Below are positions 18,976 to 26,409 of a DNA stretch of 64,000 bases, piece after piece. The DNA lies in contig NZ_JACVQF010000222.1 in NCBI RefSeq assembly GCF_014534645.1, positions 91,201 through 155,200 of the forward strand, read 5' to 3'. A program made the position numbers and the translations under genes. Below the pieces are notes generated by a model. The model was not told the origin of the DNA and made no database searches. It was given only the letters and a program-made list of their open reading frames with translations. The number at the start of each line of letters is the position of its first letter. The stretch's first letter is position 1. Source of the stretch: Streptomyces griseicoloratus (GTDB lineage Bacteria > Actinomycetota > Actinomycetes > Streptomycetales > Streptomycetaceae).

Positions 18976-19644
18976 TCAGCGCGCCGGGGCGCCCGCACTC
19001 CAGCCCGGGGGACGGAGGATGCCCACGAGCTGTCGGACCAGTTCGTCGACGACCTCGTCCAGCGTCGCGTCCACCCACCCGGCGCTGAAGTCGTGGAGCA
19101 GGCCGTTGACGCTGCCGATGAACGCGGTGGCGGCCAGGCGGTAGTCACGGGGCGCCGCCTCCCCGCGGGCGACGGCCGTCCGGGCCTCGGCGCAGATGAG
19201 GTCGATCCAGCAGGCGCGGCGGGCCAGTCGCTGTTCCTCCAGGCGGGGGCTGACGCCGACGATCTCCACGAAGGCGATGCGGATGCGGCGCGGATCGCCG
19301 GTGACGTCGGCGGCGTAGGCGCGGAAGATCGCGGCGGCTCGTTCGGTGAGCGGCAGGTCCCGCGCGCCCGCCGCGGCGGCCAGGACGGCCTCCTCGGCCC
19401 AGGCGTTGACCTGGAGGTGGAGGGCGGAGAGCACGTCCTCCAGGGTGCGGAACTCCTCGTAGAACTGGCGGGTGGACAGGCCGGCGGCCTCGCTGAGGGC
19501 GGCGACGGTGGTGGCGCGGTAGCCGGGGGAGCCGCCGAACAGCCCGAGCGCGGCGTCCAGGAAGCGGGTCCGCCGCTCGGCCTGTCGCTGCGCGGCGGAC
19601 TTGCCGCCGTAGCGGCCGGTCGGCGCCCTGAGCCTGCCCGCCAT
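18976..19644 (-). CDS. TetR-family regulator
   Basis: The protein has 222 residues. The N-terminal helix-turn-helix lies at about residues 25-75, with AALSEAAGLSTRQFYEEFRTLEDVL. The C-terminal ligand domain has a DFSAGWVDATLDEVVDELVRQ segment. The ATG at 19644 is preceded by AAGGGGGAG, so it is preferred over 19680. It is divergent from the beta-propeller gene, with a palindrome in between, so it most likely represses itself and that gene. Confidence 0.88.
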   Translation of the reverse strand: MAGRLRAPTGRYGGKSAAQRQAERRTRFLDAALGLFGGSPGYRATTVAALSEAAGLSTRQFYEEFRTLEDVLSALHLQVNAWAEEAVLAAAAGARDLPLTERAAAIFRAYAADVTGDPRRIRIAFVEIVGVSPRLEEQRLARRACWIDLICAEARTAVARGEAAPRDYRLAATAFIGSVNGLLHDFSAGWVDATLDEVVDELVRQLVGILRPPGWSAGAPAR

Positions 19645-19727
19645 CCGCTCCCCCTTCCACGCCCGGACGACCCGCCGCACGGCTGATTTTGTCGTGTACG
19701 CGGTCTTGTGGAGAAGGGCGACCCTTC

Positions 19728-19743
19728 CTTACTTTGCAGTAAG
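19728..19743. promoter_or_regulatory. Palindromic TetR operator candidate
   Basis: CTTACT-TTGC-AGTAAG is a perfect 6-bp inverted repeat with a 4-base centre, in the divergent region between the TetR gene (start 19644) and the beta-propeller gene (start 19809). Its position is right for a dimer that blocks both promoters. Confidence 0.55.
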
Positions 19744-19808
19744 TTCACTCTGAAAGCGGCTGTGTTCAGATTTCCCGCCCTTCCCCCACTCCCGTCAGGA
19801 GAGCAGTC

Positions 19809-21062
19809 ATGCCTGTCCGCAGATCCAGGCACCTTTGCTCCGTGGCCGCCGCCCTCGCCCTCACCGTCGCGGCCCCCGCGACCGCCGCCACCGCGTCCGA
19901 GGACTCCTCCGCCGCGCTGCGCGAGGTGATGTTCGTCGGCAACAACTGGGACGGCACCGCCGACGTCATCGAGTCCACCGGCGACTTCGCGAGGATCGGC
20001 CGGATCGACGTGATCCCCGACAAGGCGCAGCGGCTCGCCGAGATCAACGCCGACCCGATCAGGTGGATCTACTTCCAGGCCATCCGCAACAGCGTCGGCG
20101 AGGGCCACGACCAGTTCGTCGACGACATGTACTCCACGCCGGACGGCGGCTCGGTGGTCGTCTCCCGGCCGAGCTTCGCCGACGTCGTGTCCATCGACCT
20201 CGCCACCGGGCGCCTGAACTGGCGGTTCCCGGTCTCGGGCTACCGCTCCGACCACATGGCGGTCTCCCCCGACGGCACCCGGGTCGCGGTGTCGGCCTCG
20301 ACCTCCAACACGGTGCACGTCCTGGACATCGAGTCGGGGAAGCAGCTCGGCTCGTTCCGCACGGGTGACAAGCCGCACGAGAACATCTTCACCGCCGACG
20401 GCAGGTACATCTGGAACATGTCCATCGGCGAGGTGAACACCGCGCTCGACGCGCCCTGGCTGGACTGGACGAAGGGCGACCGGCGCATCACCGTCGTGGA
20501 CGCGACGACGTACGAGCAGGTCAAGGTGATCGACATGCGTCAGCGTCTCGACGCGATCGGCCTCGGCGACCGCTCCGACGCCGTGCGACCGGCCGTGTTC
20601 TCGCCCGACGAGTCGAAGCTGTACTTCCAGGTGTCGTTCTTCAACGGCTTCTTCGAGTACGACATCGCCACCGACCGCATCACCCGCACCAAGACGCTGC
20701 CGAAGAACCCCGCCACCAGCGAGGACCGCACCACCTGGGTCAACGACTCACGGCACCACGGCATCTCCATGAGCCCGGACGGCGCCAAGCTCTGTGTCGC
20801 GGGCACGATGGACGACTACGCGACGGTCGTGAACCGGACGACACTCCAGGAGGGTCCGCTCGTCACCGCGGCCAAGCCGTACTGGGCCACGGTCAGCGGC
20901 GACGGCCGGCACTGCGTGGTCTCCGAGAGCGGTGCCGACCAGGTCACGGCCATCGACTTCGCCACGGGCGAGAAGACGGTGTCCGTCGCGGTCGGCGACC
21001 ACCCCCAGCGTGTCCGCCTCGGCCATGTGGCGGCGGACTGGACGGGCCCGGCGGTCGGCTGA
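19809..21062 (+). CDS. Exported YncE-like beta-propeller protein
   Basis: The protein has 417 residues. A signal peptide ends near ATAATASED, residues 25-32. Repeated blade motifs follow, such as HMAVSPDGTRVAVSAS, ENIFTADGRYIW, GISMSPDGAKLCVAG and HCVVSESGADQVTAIDF, as in seven-bladed YVTN/cytochrome cd1-like propellers. The protein is probably extracellular. Ligand and role are unknown. Expression is probably controlled by the divergent TetR protein. Confidence 0.85.
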   Translation: MPVRRSRHLCSVAAALALTVAAPATAATASEDSSAALREVMFVGNNWDGTADVIESTGDFARIGRIDVIPDKAQRLAEINADPIRWIYFQAIRNSVGEGHDQFVDDMYSTPDGGSVVVSRPSFADVVSIDLATGRLNWRFPVSGYRSDHMAVSPDGTRVAVSASTSNTVHVLDIESGKQLGSFRTGDKPHENIFTADGRYIWNMSIGEVNTALDAPWLDWTKGDRRITVVDATTYEQVKVIDMRQRLDAIGLGDRSDAVRPAVFSPDESKLYFQVSFFNGFFEYDIATDRITRTKTLPKNPATSEDRTTWVNDSRHHGISMSPDGAKLCVAGTMDDYATVVNRTTLQEGPLVTAAKPYWATVSGDGRHCVVSESGADQVTAIDFATGEKTVSVAVGDHPQRVRLGHVAADWTGPAVG

Positions 21063-21087
21063 GACGGCCCGGCGACCGCCGGGGAGG

Positions 21088-21113
21088 GCCGTGGCCCGGG
21101 ACGGGGCCACGGC
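21088..21113. terminator. Hairpin between convergent genes
   Basis: GCCGTGGCCC (21088-21097) pairs perfectly with GGGCCACGGC (21104-21113) around a 6-base loop. It lies between the stops of the beta-propeller gene and the otr(A)-like gene, so it can terminate both directions. Confidence 0.6.
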
Positions 21114-21122
21114 GGCCGGCCG

Positions 21123-23093
21123 TCAGCCACCGACCCTGCGCGTGACGTTGAGCAGGTACTCCCTGCGGTTCAGCGGGTTGTGGTCGGTGCGCGGCCGGCG
21201 CGGCACGGCTCCGTTGCGGACGGGCGCGTAGTGGTCGAAGGCGCTCTCCAGCTCGCCCTCGCCCCGGGTGAGCCCCGGCAGCCGCTGCTCCAGCCCGTGC
21301 ACGCGGGCCGCGGGCACCGTGCCGTGCAGGACGCACAGGCTCCGCCGGGTCGCCGTCGTCCGCGTCACGGCCCCCGCGGCGGCCAGCACCGGCAGGAGGG
21401 CGCCGAGGGTGTCGGCCGGGGCCTCGATCCGGAAGCGGTGCATCGGCTCGTGGACCCGCGTACCCGCCCGGCGCAGGGCCTCGACGAGCACCAGCGGGGT
21501 CAGGCCGCGGAAGTCGGCGCCGGTGGAGGACATGCTCTTGTCGAAGCCCTGGTGGGCGTGGCTCTGCCGGGGCGAGTAGCCGCAGTGGGTCAGGGTGACC
21601 GTGCAGTCGGTGACCCGCCAGCCGTACAGGCCCTGGCCGAGGGTTTCCCGCACGGTGTCCTCGACGGCCTTGAAGAAGGCGTACGGCATGGAGCCCAGCT
21701 CCACCTCCAGCCGGAAGGCGACGCCCGCGCCCACCGGCGCGGGATCGACGCGCAGGCCGACGGTCGCGAGGAACGGGTTCGGGTCCTTCTTGTTGAACTC
21801 GACGGCGGCCCCGGTGCCGGCCGGCCGCTCGACGCACAGCGGCGTGGTCTCGCGGAAGCCGACGTCGAGTCCGTACTCGTCGGCGAGCGTGGCCTGGACG
21901 ACCTCCTTCTGGACCTCCCCGTAGAGGGACACGGAGATCTCCTGGCGCACCTCGTCGTGGCGCAGGCCGATCAGCGGGTCCTGTTCGGCCAGCCGGGTGA
22001 GGGCGAGGTGCAGGGCCCGCCGGTCCACGTCCGGGCCGGGGAGGACGACGGTCTCCAGGGTGGGCGGGGAGAAGAAGTGCCCGCCCGCCCCGCGGGGTGC
22101 GCCGAGCGCGTCGCCGATCCTGACGTCGGCCAGGCCCCACAGCCGGGCGATCCGGCCGGCCGGCACCTCGTCCCGTACGACGTCGGTGCCGTGGTCGAAG
22201 ACGCTGATCGCGGTGACCTTGCCCTCGGTGCCGGCCTCGCCGAACGGGATCCGGTCGCGGACGCGCAGGGTGCCGGTGAACATCCGCGCGTACGCGATCT
22301 TCTCCCCCGCCGGGCCCCGCTCGACCTTGAACACGGTGCCGGAGACCGGGCCGCCGGGGTCGCCGTCCGCCGGGGGCAGCAGCTCCCTGATGCCGGCCAG
22401 CAGGGCGTCGGTGCCCGCGCCCGTGACGGCGGAGCCGGCGTAGACGGGGTGCACGAGGGCCTGCCGGGTCTGTGCGACGAGGGCGGCACGGAGCAGGTCG
22501 TCGGTGACGGTGCCCTCGACGTAGGCGGACAGCAGGGTGTCGTCGCGGTCGGCGAGGGCCTCCAGGGCGGCCGGGCCGAGTTCCGGGACGAAGCGGGCGC
22601 CGGGTGTGCCGAGTCCGGTGGCCGTGCCCATCGGCACGGTGGGCACGGCGAGCCGCTCGGCGGCGGAGCGCAACACGTCCTCGTAGCGCGCGCCACGGCG
22701 GTCGATCTTGTTGACGAAGAGGAGGGTCGGGATGCCCAGGCGGCGCAGCGTGCGCATCAGGACGCGGGTCTGCGCCTGCACGCCCTCCACGGCGGAGACG
22801 ACCAGCACGACGCCGTCCAGGACGCCGAGCACCCGTTCCACCTCGGCGATGAAGTCCGGGTGGCCGGGGGTGTCGATGAGGTTGACCGTCACGCCGTCGA
22901 GGGGGAACGAGACGACGGCGGACTTGATGGTGATGCCGCGCTGCCGTTCCAGCGCGAGCGTGTCGGTCCGCGTGCTTCCGGCGTCGACGCTGCCGATCTC
23001 GTCGATCACGCCGGCCGCGTGCAGCAGCCGCTCGGTCAGGCTGGTCTTACCTGCGTCGACGTGCGCGAGAATTCCCAGGTTGAGCATGTGCAC
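21123..23093 (-). CDS. otr(A): Otr(A)/Tet(M)-type tetracycline-resistance ribosomal protection protein
   Basis: The protein has up to 656 residues, close to the usual 640-665. It is a translational GTPase with G1 AHVDAGKTS (residues 10-18), G3 DTPGHPD near residue 75 and G4 NKID near residue 129. EF-G-like domains follow, including a CGYSPRQSHAHQGF loop near residue 510 at the ribosome-contacting domain IV. It releases tetracycline from the 30S A site. The start is GTG at 23093 or ATG at 23087, neither with a good ribosome site. A leader ORF with a strong site overlaps the start, so expression may be coupled or attenuated. No tetracycline biosynthesis genes are seen nearby. Confidence 0.88.
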   Translation of the reverse strand: MHMLNLGILAHVDAGKTSLTERLLHAAGVIDEIGSVDAGSTRTDTLALERQRGITIKSAVVSFPLDGVTVNLIDTPGHPDFIAEVERVLGVLDGVVLVVSAVEGVQAQTRVLMRTLRRLGIPTLLFVNKIDRRGARYEDVLRSAAERLAVPTVPMGTATGLGTPGARFVPELGPAALEALADRDDTLLSAYVEGTVTDDLLRAALVAQTRQALVHPVYAGSAVTGAGTDALLAGIRELLPPADGDPGGPVSGTVFKVERGPAGEKIAYARMFTGTLRVRDRIPFGEAGTEGKVTAISVFDHGTDVVRDEVPAGRIARLWGLADVRIGDALGAPRGAGGHFFSPPTLETVVLPGPDVDRRALHLALTRLAEQDPLIGLRHDEVRQEISVSLYGEVQKEVVQATLADEYGLDVGFRETTPLCVERPAGTGAAVEFNKKDPNPFLATVGLRVDPAPVGAGVAFRLEVELGSMPYAFFKAVEDTVRETLGQGLYGWRVTDCTVTLTHCGYSPRQSHAHQGFDKSMSSTGADFRGLTPLVLVEALRRAGTRVHEPMHRFRIEAPADTLGALLPVLAAAGAVTRTTATRRSLCVLHGTVPAARVHGLEQRLPGLTRGEGELESAFDHYAPVRNGAVPRRPRTDHNPLNRREYLLNVTRRVGG

Positions 23094-23157
23094 GGAGTGT
23101 CATGTCCTTCGAAGAGAGAGGGGTTCCTTCCTGGGGGGACATGAACGGTGCGCGCAT
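23047..23157 (-). CDS. Putative 36-aa leader peptide overlapping the otr(A) start
   Basis: An ATG at 23157 has a strong GAGGAG site five bases upstream (23163-23168). The frame runs 36 codons, beginning MRAPFMSPQEGTPLSSKDM and ending in ARRRR, then TAA. It is out of frame with otr(A) and covers its start and first 15 codons or so. Leader-peptide control is known for Tet(M)-type genes, but this particular ORF is my inference. It is too short for compositional support. Confidence 0.4.
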   Translation of the reverse strand: MRAPFMSPQEGTPLSSKDMTLRAHAQPGNSRARRRR

Positions 23158-23407
23158 TGCTGCTCCTCGGGATTCCGGCGGCTTGTGCCGTGCAGTGCAG
23201 CAGAGGCGCGCCGGCGGGCGCAACGGATTAACCGCCGGCCGGCCGCGCGTGCCGGGCGGGCGAAAACGCGTGGAAGAGGATGCGGAAGAGGATGTGTGAG
23301 CCGGGCCGGAAGGGGTAGGCGGCGGTCGACGGACGAGGCCCGCGCGGCCTCGACGCCACTCCTGTCAAAGACCGGAAGGAGGCCGTGACATCGCACACTC
23401 GCAGCGA

Positions 23408-23440
23408 CCGGGCCGCTTCCGTCAGTACGGAGCGGCCCGG
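23408..23440 (-). terminator. Strong hairpin after the metallophosphoesterase gene
   Basis: CCGGGCCGCT pairs with AGCGGCCCGG, and CCGT with ACGG, with one bulged T and a CAGT loop. It begins one base beyond the stop codon of the gene ending at 23442 and lies in its transcription direction. Confidence 0.65.
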
Positions 23441-23441
23441 G

Positions 23442-23948
23442 TCATGCCGGGCGCCGCGGCAGCCGGTGGAGCTCGACGTCCGTGAGCCGGCCGTCGGCGG
23501 CGGTGGCGGTCATGTACGTGCAGTACGGCTGACGGCGCCGGTCGGTCGGGGACCCGGGGTTCAGCAGGCGCAGGCCGCTGTCGGCCGTGGTGTCCCAGGG
23601 GATGTGGCTGTGGCCGAAGACCAGGACGTCCAGGTCGGGGAAGCGGTGGGCGCAGCGCGCCTCGCGCCCCTGGGCGGGGCCGGTCTCGTGGACGACGCCG
23701 AAGCGCAGGCCGCCGAGGTCGGCGCGGGCCACCTCGGGCAGCCGGGCGCGCAGCTCGGGGCCGTCGTTGTTGCCGTAGACGCCGACGAGGCGGCGGCTGC
23801 GGCTCTCCAGCAGGTCGAGGGTGGCCGTGTCGACCCAGTCCCCCGCGTGCAGGACGACGTCGGCGCGCGGGATCTCCGCCAGCAGCGGTGGCGGCAGTTC
23901 CTTCGCCCGCTTCGGCAGATGGGTGTCGGACATGAGCAGCAGGCGCAC
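23442..23948 (-). CDS. YfcE/MJ0936-type metallophosphoesterase
   Basis: The protein has 168 residues. Motifs in order are MSDTHLPKRAKE, DVVLHAGDW, YGNNDGPEL, VFGHSHIPW and LNPGSPTDRRR, which together give the di-metal site of the small calcineurin-like phosphodiesterase family. The GTG at 23948 starts VRLLLMSDTH; the longer upstream frame is repetitive, low-quality sequence. Family members hydrolyse phosphodiesters in the cytoplasm; the natural substrate is unknown. A strong hairpin follows. Confidence 0.88.
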   Translation of the reverse strand: MRLLLMSDTHLPKRAKELPPPLLAEIPRADVVLHAGDWVDTATLDLLESRSRRLVGVYGNNDGPELRARLPEVARADLGGLRFGVVHETGPAQGREARCAHRFPDLDVLVFGHSHIPWDTTADSGLRLLNPGSPTDRRRQPYCTYMTATAADGRLTDVELHRLPRRPA

Positions 23949-24065
23949 ACGGCCAGCGTAGAGGCAGCGGCAGGACGGCGGCACCGGGTCCGTCTCCGGC
24001 CCCGGCGCCGCCCGCCACCCCTGCCTCCCCGCGCGCCCGCGACCGTGCCAACGCCAGGCGAGCCG

Positions 24066-24267
24066 CGCGGTGAGCGTGAGCCGAACCGCCTCCGCGCCCA
24101 AGCCCCGGCAGGCTGCCGGGGACGCGGCGTACGACCGGCAGCTCTGCCGCGGACGCCGCTTCCGGCGGCGGGAACTGGAGCGTGACGCCGGAGCGCGGGC
24201 CGCCCCGCGGTGGGCGTGAGCCGAACGGCTTGCGTGCCCAGGTCCCGGCAGGCTGCCGGGGGCGCGG
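24066..24267. repeat. Pair of 62-bp direct repeats with hairpin cores
   Basis: Copy 1 is 24066-24127 and copy 2 is 24206-24267, 140 bases apart, identical at about 54 of 62 positions. Each has the hairpin CCCGGCA-GGC-TGCCGGG (24104-24120 and 24244-24260). They fill most of the 325-base gene-free stretch 23949-24273. The second hairpin lies just after the TetR stop at 24274 and could be its terminator. I see nothing else in this stretch. Confidence 0.75.
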
Positions 24268-24273
24268 GCGGTG

Positions 24274-24894
24274 TCAGCGGTGCTTCGGCCGGGGTGAGGT
24301 GTCGGTCACGGGGGCGAGGTAGCGGGTCAGGGCTGCCTTCAGCTCGGCTGTGTATGCGGTCCGTTCGGCGCCCTCGTGGTGGGCCACGAGGGACAGGCCG
24401 GCGCTGAGGACGGCGAACGCCGTGGTGGCGACGCGCACGCGTTGTGCGCCGGGCAGTGCGGGGGCCCACAGGGCGATCATCTCTTCGAGCTGTCCGCGCA
24501 GGGCCATGGGGATGCCGCCCGGCCCGTCGGGGCCGTGGACCAGCACCGTGAACACGGGATTGCGGAGGCTGAACTCGACGATCGGGTCGAGGAGGGCGTC
24601 CAGCATCGCCTCCAGCGGCAGGGACGCGTCGGCGACCGGCCGGCCGCGCACCTCGGCCAGCTGCCGCAGCAGACGCTCCCCCAGCCGGGCCGCGAGCGTC
24701 GCCTTGTCGGGGAAGAACTGGTACAGCGTGCCGGGAGAGACGCCCGCTTCCCGTGCGATGGCGTTCATGCCGGCCGCCGCATAGCCGGACCTGCAGAACA
24801 CGACGGCCGCCGCGTCCAGCAGTTGCGCGGTCCGGCGCTCACCGCGGGCCTGCCTGCGTCTGCCGCCCGCCGCTGCCGGTGTGGTCGCTTCCAT
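24274..24894 (-). CDS. TetR-family regulator
   Basis: The protein has 206 residues. The helix-turn-helix region reads AQLLDAAAVVFCRSGYAAAG then IAREAGVSPGTLYQFFPDKATLAARL, the classic AcrR/TetR signature. The C-terminal ligand domain is unrelated to anything I recognise. It starts 29 bases after the DUF5134-like membrane protein stop on the same strand, so it may be the last gene of the ECF sigma unit. The target is unknown. Confidence 0.88.
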   Translation of the reverse strand: MEATTPAAAGGRRRQARGERRTAQLLDAAAVVFCRSGYAAAGMNAIAREAGVSPGTLYQFFPDKATLAARLGERLLRQLAEVRGRPVADASLPLEAMLDALLDPIVEFSLRNPVFTVLVHGPDGPGGIPMALRGQLEEMIALWAPALPGAQRVRVATTAFAVLSAGLSLVAHHEGAERTAYTAELKAALTRYLAPVTDTSPRPKHR

Positions 24895-24923
24895 GGTCCT
24901 TCCCCTGGTGGACGGCCCGGTGG

Positions 24924-25490
24924 TCAGAGCGCCGCGAGCATCGTGAGCATGGCCACCGCCATCGCGACCCGGCAGGCGCGGCTCAGGAGCACCCCGGACC
25001 GCGGGACCGCCCCGGGGACGTCCGCGGGGCCCGCGGCCACGAGCGTGGCCCCGGTGTACAGGACGTAGACGGCGAAGTAGGCGAGCAGGGCGCCGGTCAG
25101 CACCGGCACGCCGAGGCCGGCCATGTGGGCCCCGTGCGCCGTGCCGGACCCGTGTCCCCCGGTCGGCATGGCGAACGCCATGTAGACCATCGCCAGCGCG
25201 CCGACCGAGTGGTGCAGACGCTGGTGCAGTGGACGTGGGAACGTCAGCGCGGCCAGGCCGACGGCGCCGAAGACGATCCCGAACACCGCACCGCTCCAGC
25301 CGGGCAGGACGGCCATGAGCGAGGGCGGCGCCATCACCGCCATGCCGAAGCCCATCAGAGCGTCCCCCGTCATCTCGGCGCGCTCCGCCCGGGGCCCCGT
25401 GCGCACGCGGAGCAGGCAGTAGGCGCCGACGGCCGCGCACAGGGCCGCGAGCAGCCAGCCGGGGAACCCGGACAGTGCCCCGTGATGCAT
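24924..25490 (-). CDS. DUF5134-like integral membrane protein
   Basis: The protein has 188 residues with about five to six hydrophobic helices. Conserved features are GDALMGFGMAVMAPPS near residue 45, PLHQRLHHSVGALAMVYMA near residue 90 and a His/Gly-rich loop. These match a family of actinobacterial membrane proteins often seen beside ECF sigma factors. The start MHHGALSG lies four bases after the sigma factor stop, so the two are cotranscribed. It could help sense the signal for that sigma factor, but no zinc-finger anti-sigma motif is present. Confidence 0.75.
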   Translation of the reverse strand: MHHGALSGFPGWLLAALCAAVGAYCLLRVRTGPRAERAEMTGDALMGFGMAVMAPPSLMAVLPGWSGAVFGIVFGAVGLAALTFPRPLHQRLHHSVGALAMVYMAFAMPTGGHGSGTAHGAHMAGLGVPVLTGALLAYFAVYVLYTGATLVAAGPADVPGAVPRSGVLLSRACRVAMAVAMLTMLAAL

Positions 25491-25494
25491 GCCG

Positions 25495-26052
25495 TCAGTC
25501 CTCCAGGTCCTCGATGAGGGCGGCCCGCGCCCGCGCCACCCGGGACCGGACGGTCCCCACGGGGCAGCCGCTGACCCGCGCGGCCTCGGCATAGCGCAGG
25601 CCCAGCAGCTGGGTGAGGACGAACGCCTCGCGTCGTTCCTCGGGCAGGGTGTCGAGCAGCTGGCCCAGGGCGATGCCGTCGTCGAAGCCGGGCAGTCCGC
25701 GCGGCTGGGCGCGTTCCGCCATCGACTCCCAGTCGGGAACGGCGTACAGGCGCGGCCGGGTCGCCGCGTACCGGCTGCTGTCGACGACGGCACGCCGTGC
25801 GATGGCCAGCAGCCAGGTCCGCGCGGACGAGCGGCCCTGGAAGCGGCGGAGGGCACCGAGTGCGCGCAGGAAGGTCTCCTGCGTCAGGTCGTCGGCGGCC
25901 TGCGGGTCACGGCTGAGGTGGGCCACGAAGCGCCATACGTCGCGGTGCAGTGAGCGGACGAAGCGCTCGGCGGCGTCCGTGTCGCCGTCGCGGGCGGCGA
26001 GTGCCAGCCGGGTCGCGTGCGTGTCGCGGGTCAGCCGGTCGGTGTTCGTCAC
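25495..26052 (-). CDS. ECF-type RNA polymerase sigma factor
   Basis: The protein has 185 residues. Region 2 is seen as RDVWRFVAHLSRDPQAADDL then TQETFLRALGALRRFQG. Region 4 ends in EAARVSGCPVGTVRSRVARAR, the DNA-recognition helix. The GTG start at 26052 has GAGAGGA upstream and overlaps the stop of the preceding small gene (GTGA). It is followed directly by a membrane protein gene and then TetR. The stimulus is unknown. Confidence 0.9.
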   Translation of the reverse strand: MTNTDRLTRDTHATRLALAARDGDTDAAERFVRSLHRDVWRFVAHLSRDPQAADDLTQETFLRALGALRRFQGRSSARTWLLAIARRAVVDSSRYAATRPRLYAVPDWESMAERAQPRGLPGFDDGIALGQLLDTLPEERREAFVLTQLLGLRYAEAARVSGCPVGTVRSRVARARAALIEDLED

Positions 26053-26375
26053 GGCGTTCCTCTCGGTCGGTGCTCGTGGCCGGGCGGAAACCGCTTCCGC
26101 TTGCTGCCGCGGTCCTCGGGTGCCGGGCCTGCGGTGGCCCGGTCGCCGCCGGAGGCGTACAGACGGCGTTCGAGGGCGCGCTCCTGCGCGCTCAGCGGGA
26201 TCCCCGCGCCCGGGCGCTCCGGGTGGCCCGGCGGCGGGTCGCCGGGCCGCAGGACGAACTCGGTGTACTCCGGATGGCCCGGGGCGACCCAGAAGCCGCC
26301 GTACGCGGTCAGCGCCCGCCACAGTCCGTCCAGCAGGACGATCGCCCGGTAGCGCCAGAGCAGCACGCCCCTCAT
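26049..26375 (-). CDS. Small conserved protein coupled to the sigma factor gene
   Basis: The protein has 108 residues. The N-terminal half, with LLWRYRAIVLLDGLWRALTA and GFWVAPGHPEYTEFVL, resembles a short actinobacterial family (possibly DUF6059, from memory only). The C-terminal 45 residues are basic and disordered. It shares a GTGA overlap with the sigma gene, which argues for stoichiometric coexpression. There is no H-x3-C-x2-C anti-sigma motif. Function is unknown. Confidence 0.6.
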   Translation of the reverse strand: MRGVLLWRYRAIVLLDGLWRALTAYGGFWVAPGHPEYTEFVLRPGDPPPGHPERPGAGIPLSAQERALERRLYASGGDRATAGPAPEDRGSKRKRFPPGHEHRPRGTP

Positions 26376-26409
26376 CCGCCCGGGGCGCGCCGCTGCTGTC
26401 GGCGGCCGG

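Noticed and set aside
21123-23093. Tetracycline biosynthesis locus indicated by the otr(A)-like gene
   Set aside because: No tetracycline-type minimal PKS, amidotransferase or oxygenase set is seen; such resistance genes also occur alone in Streptomyces.
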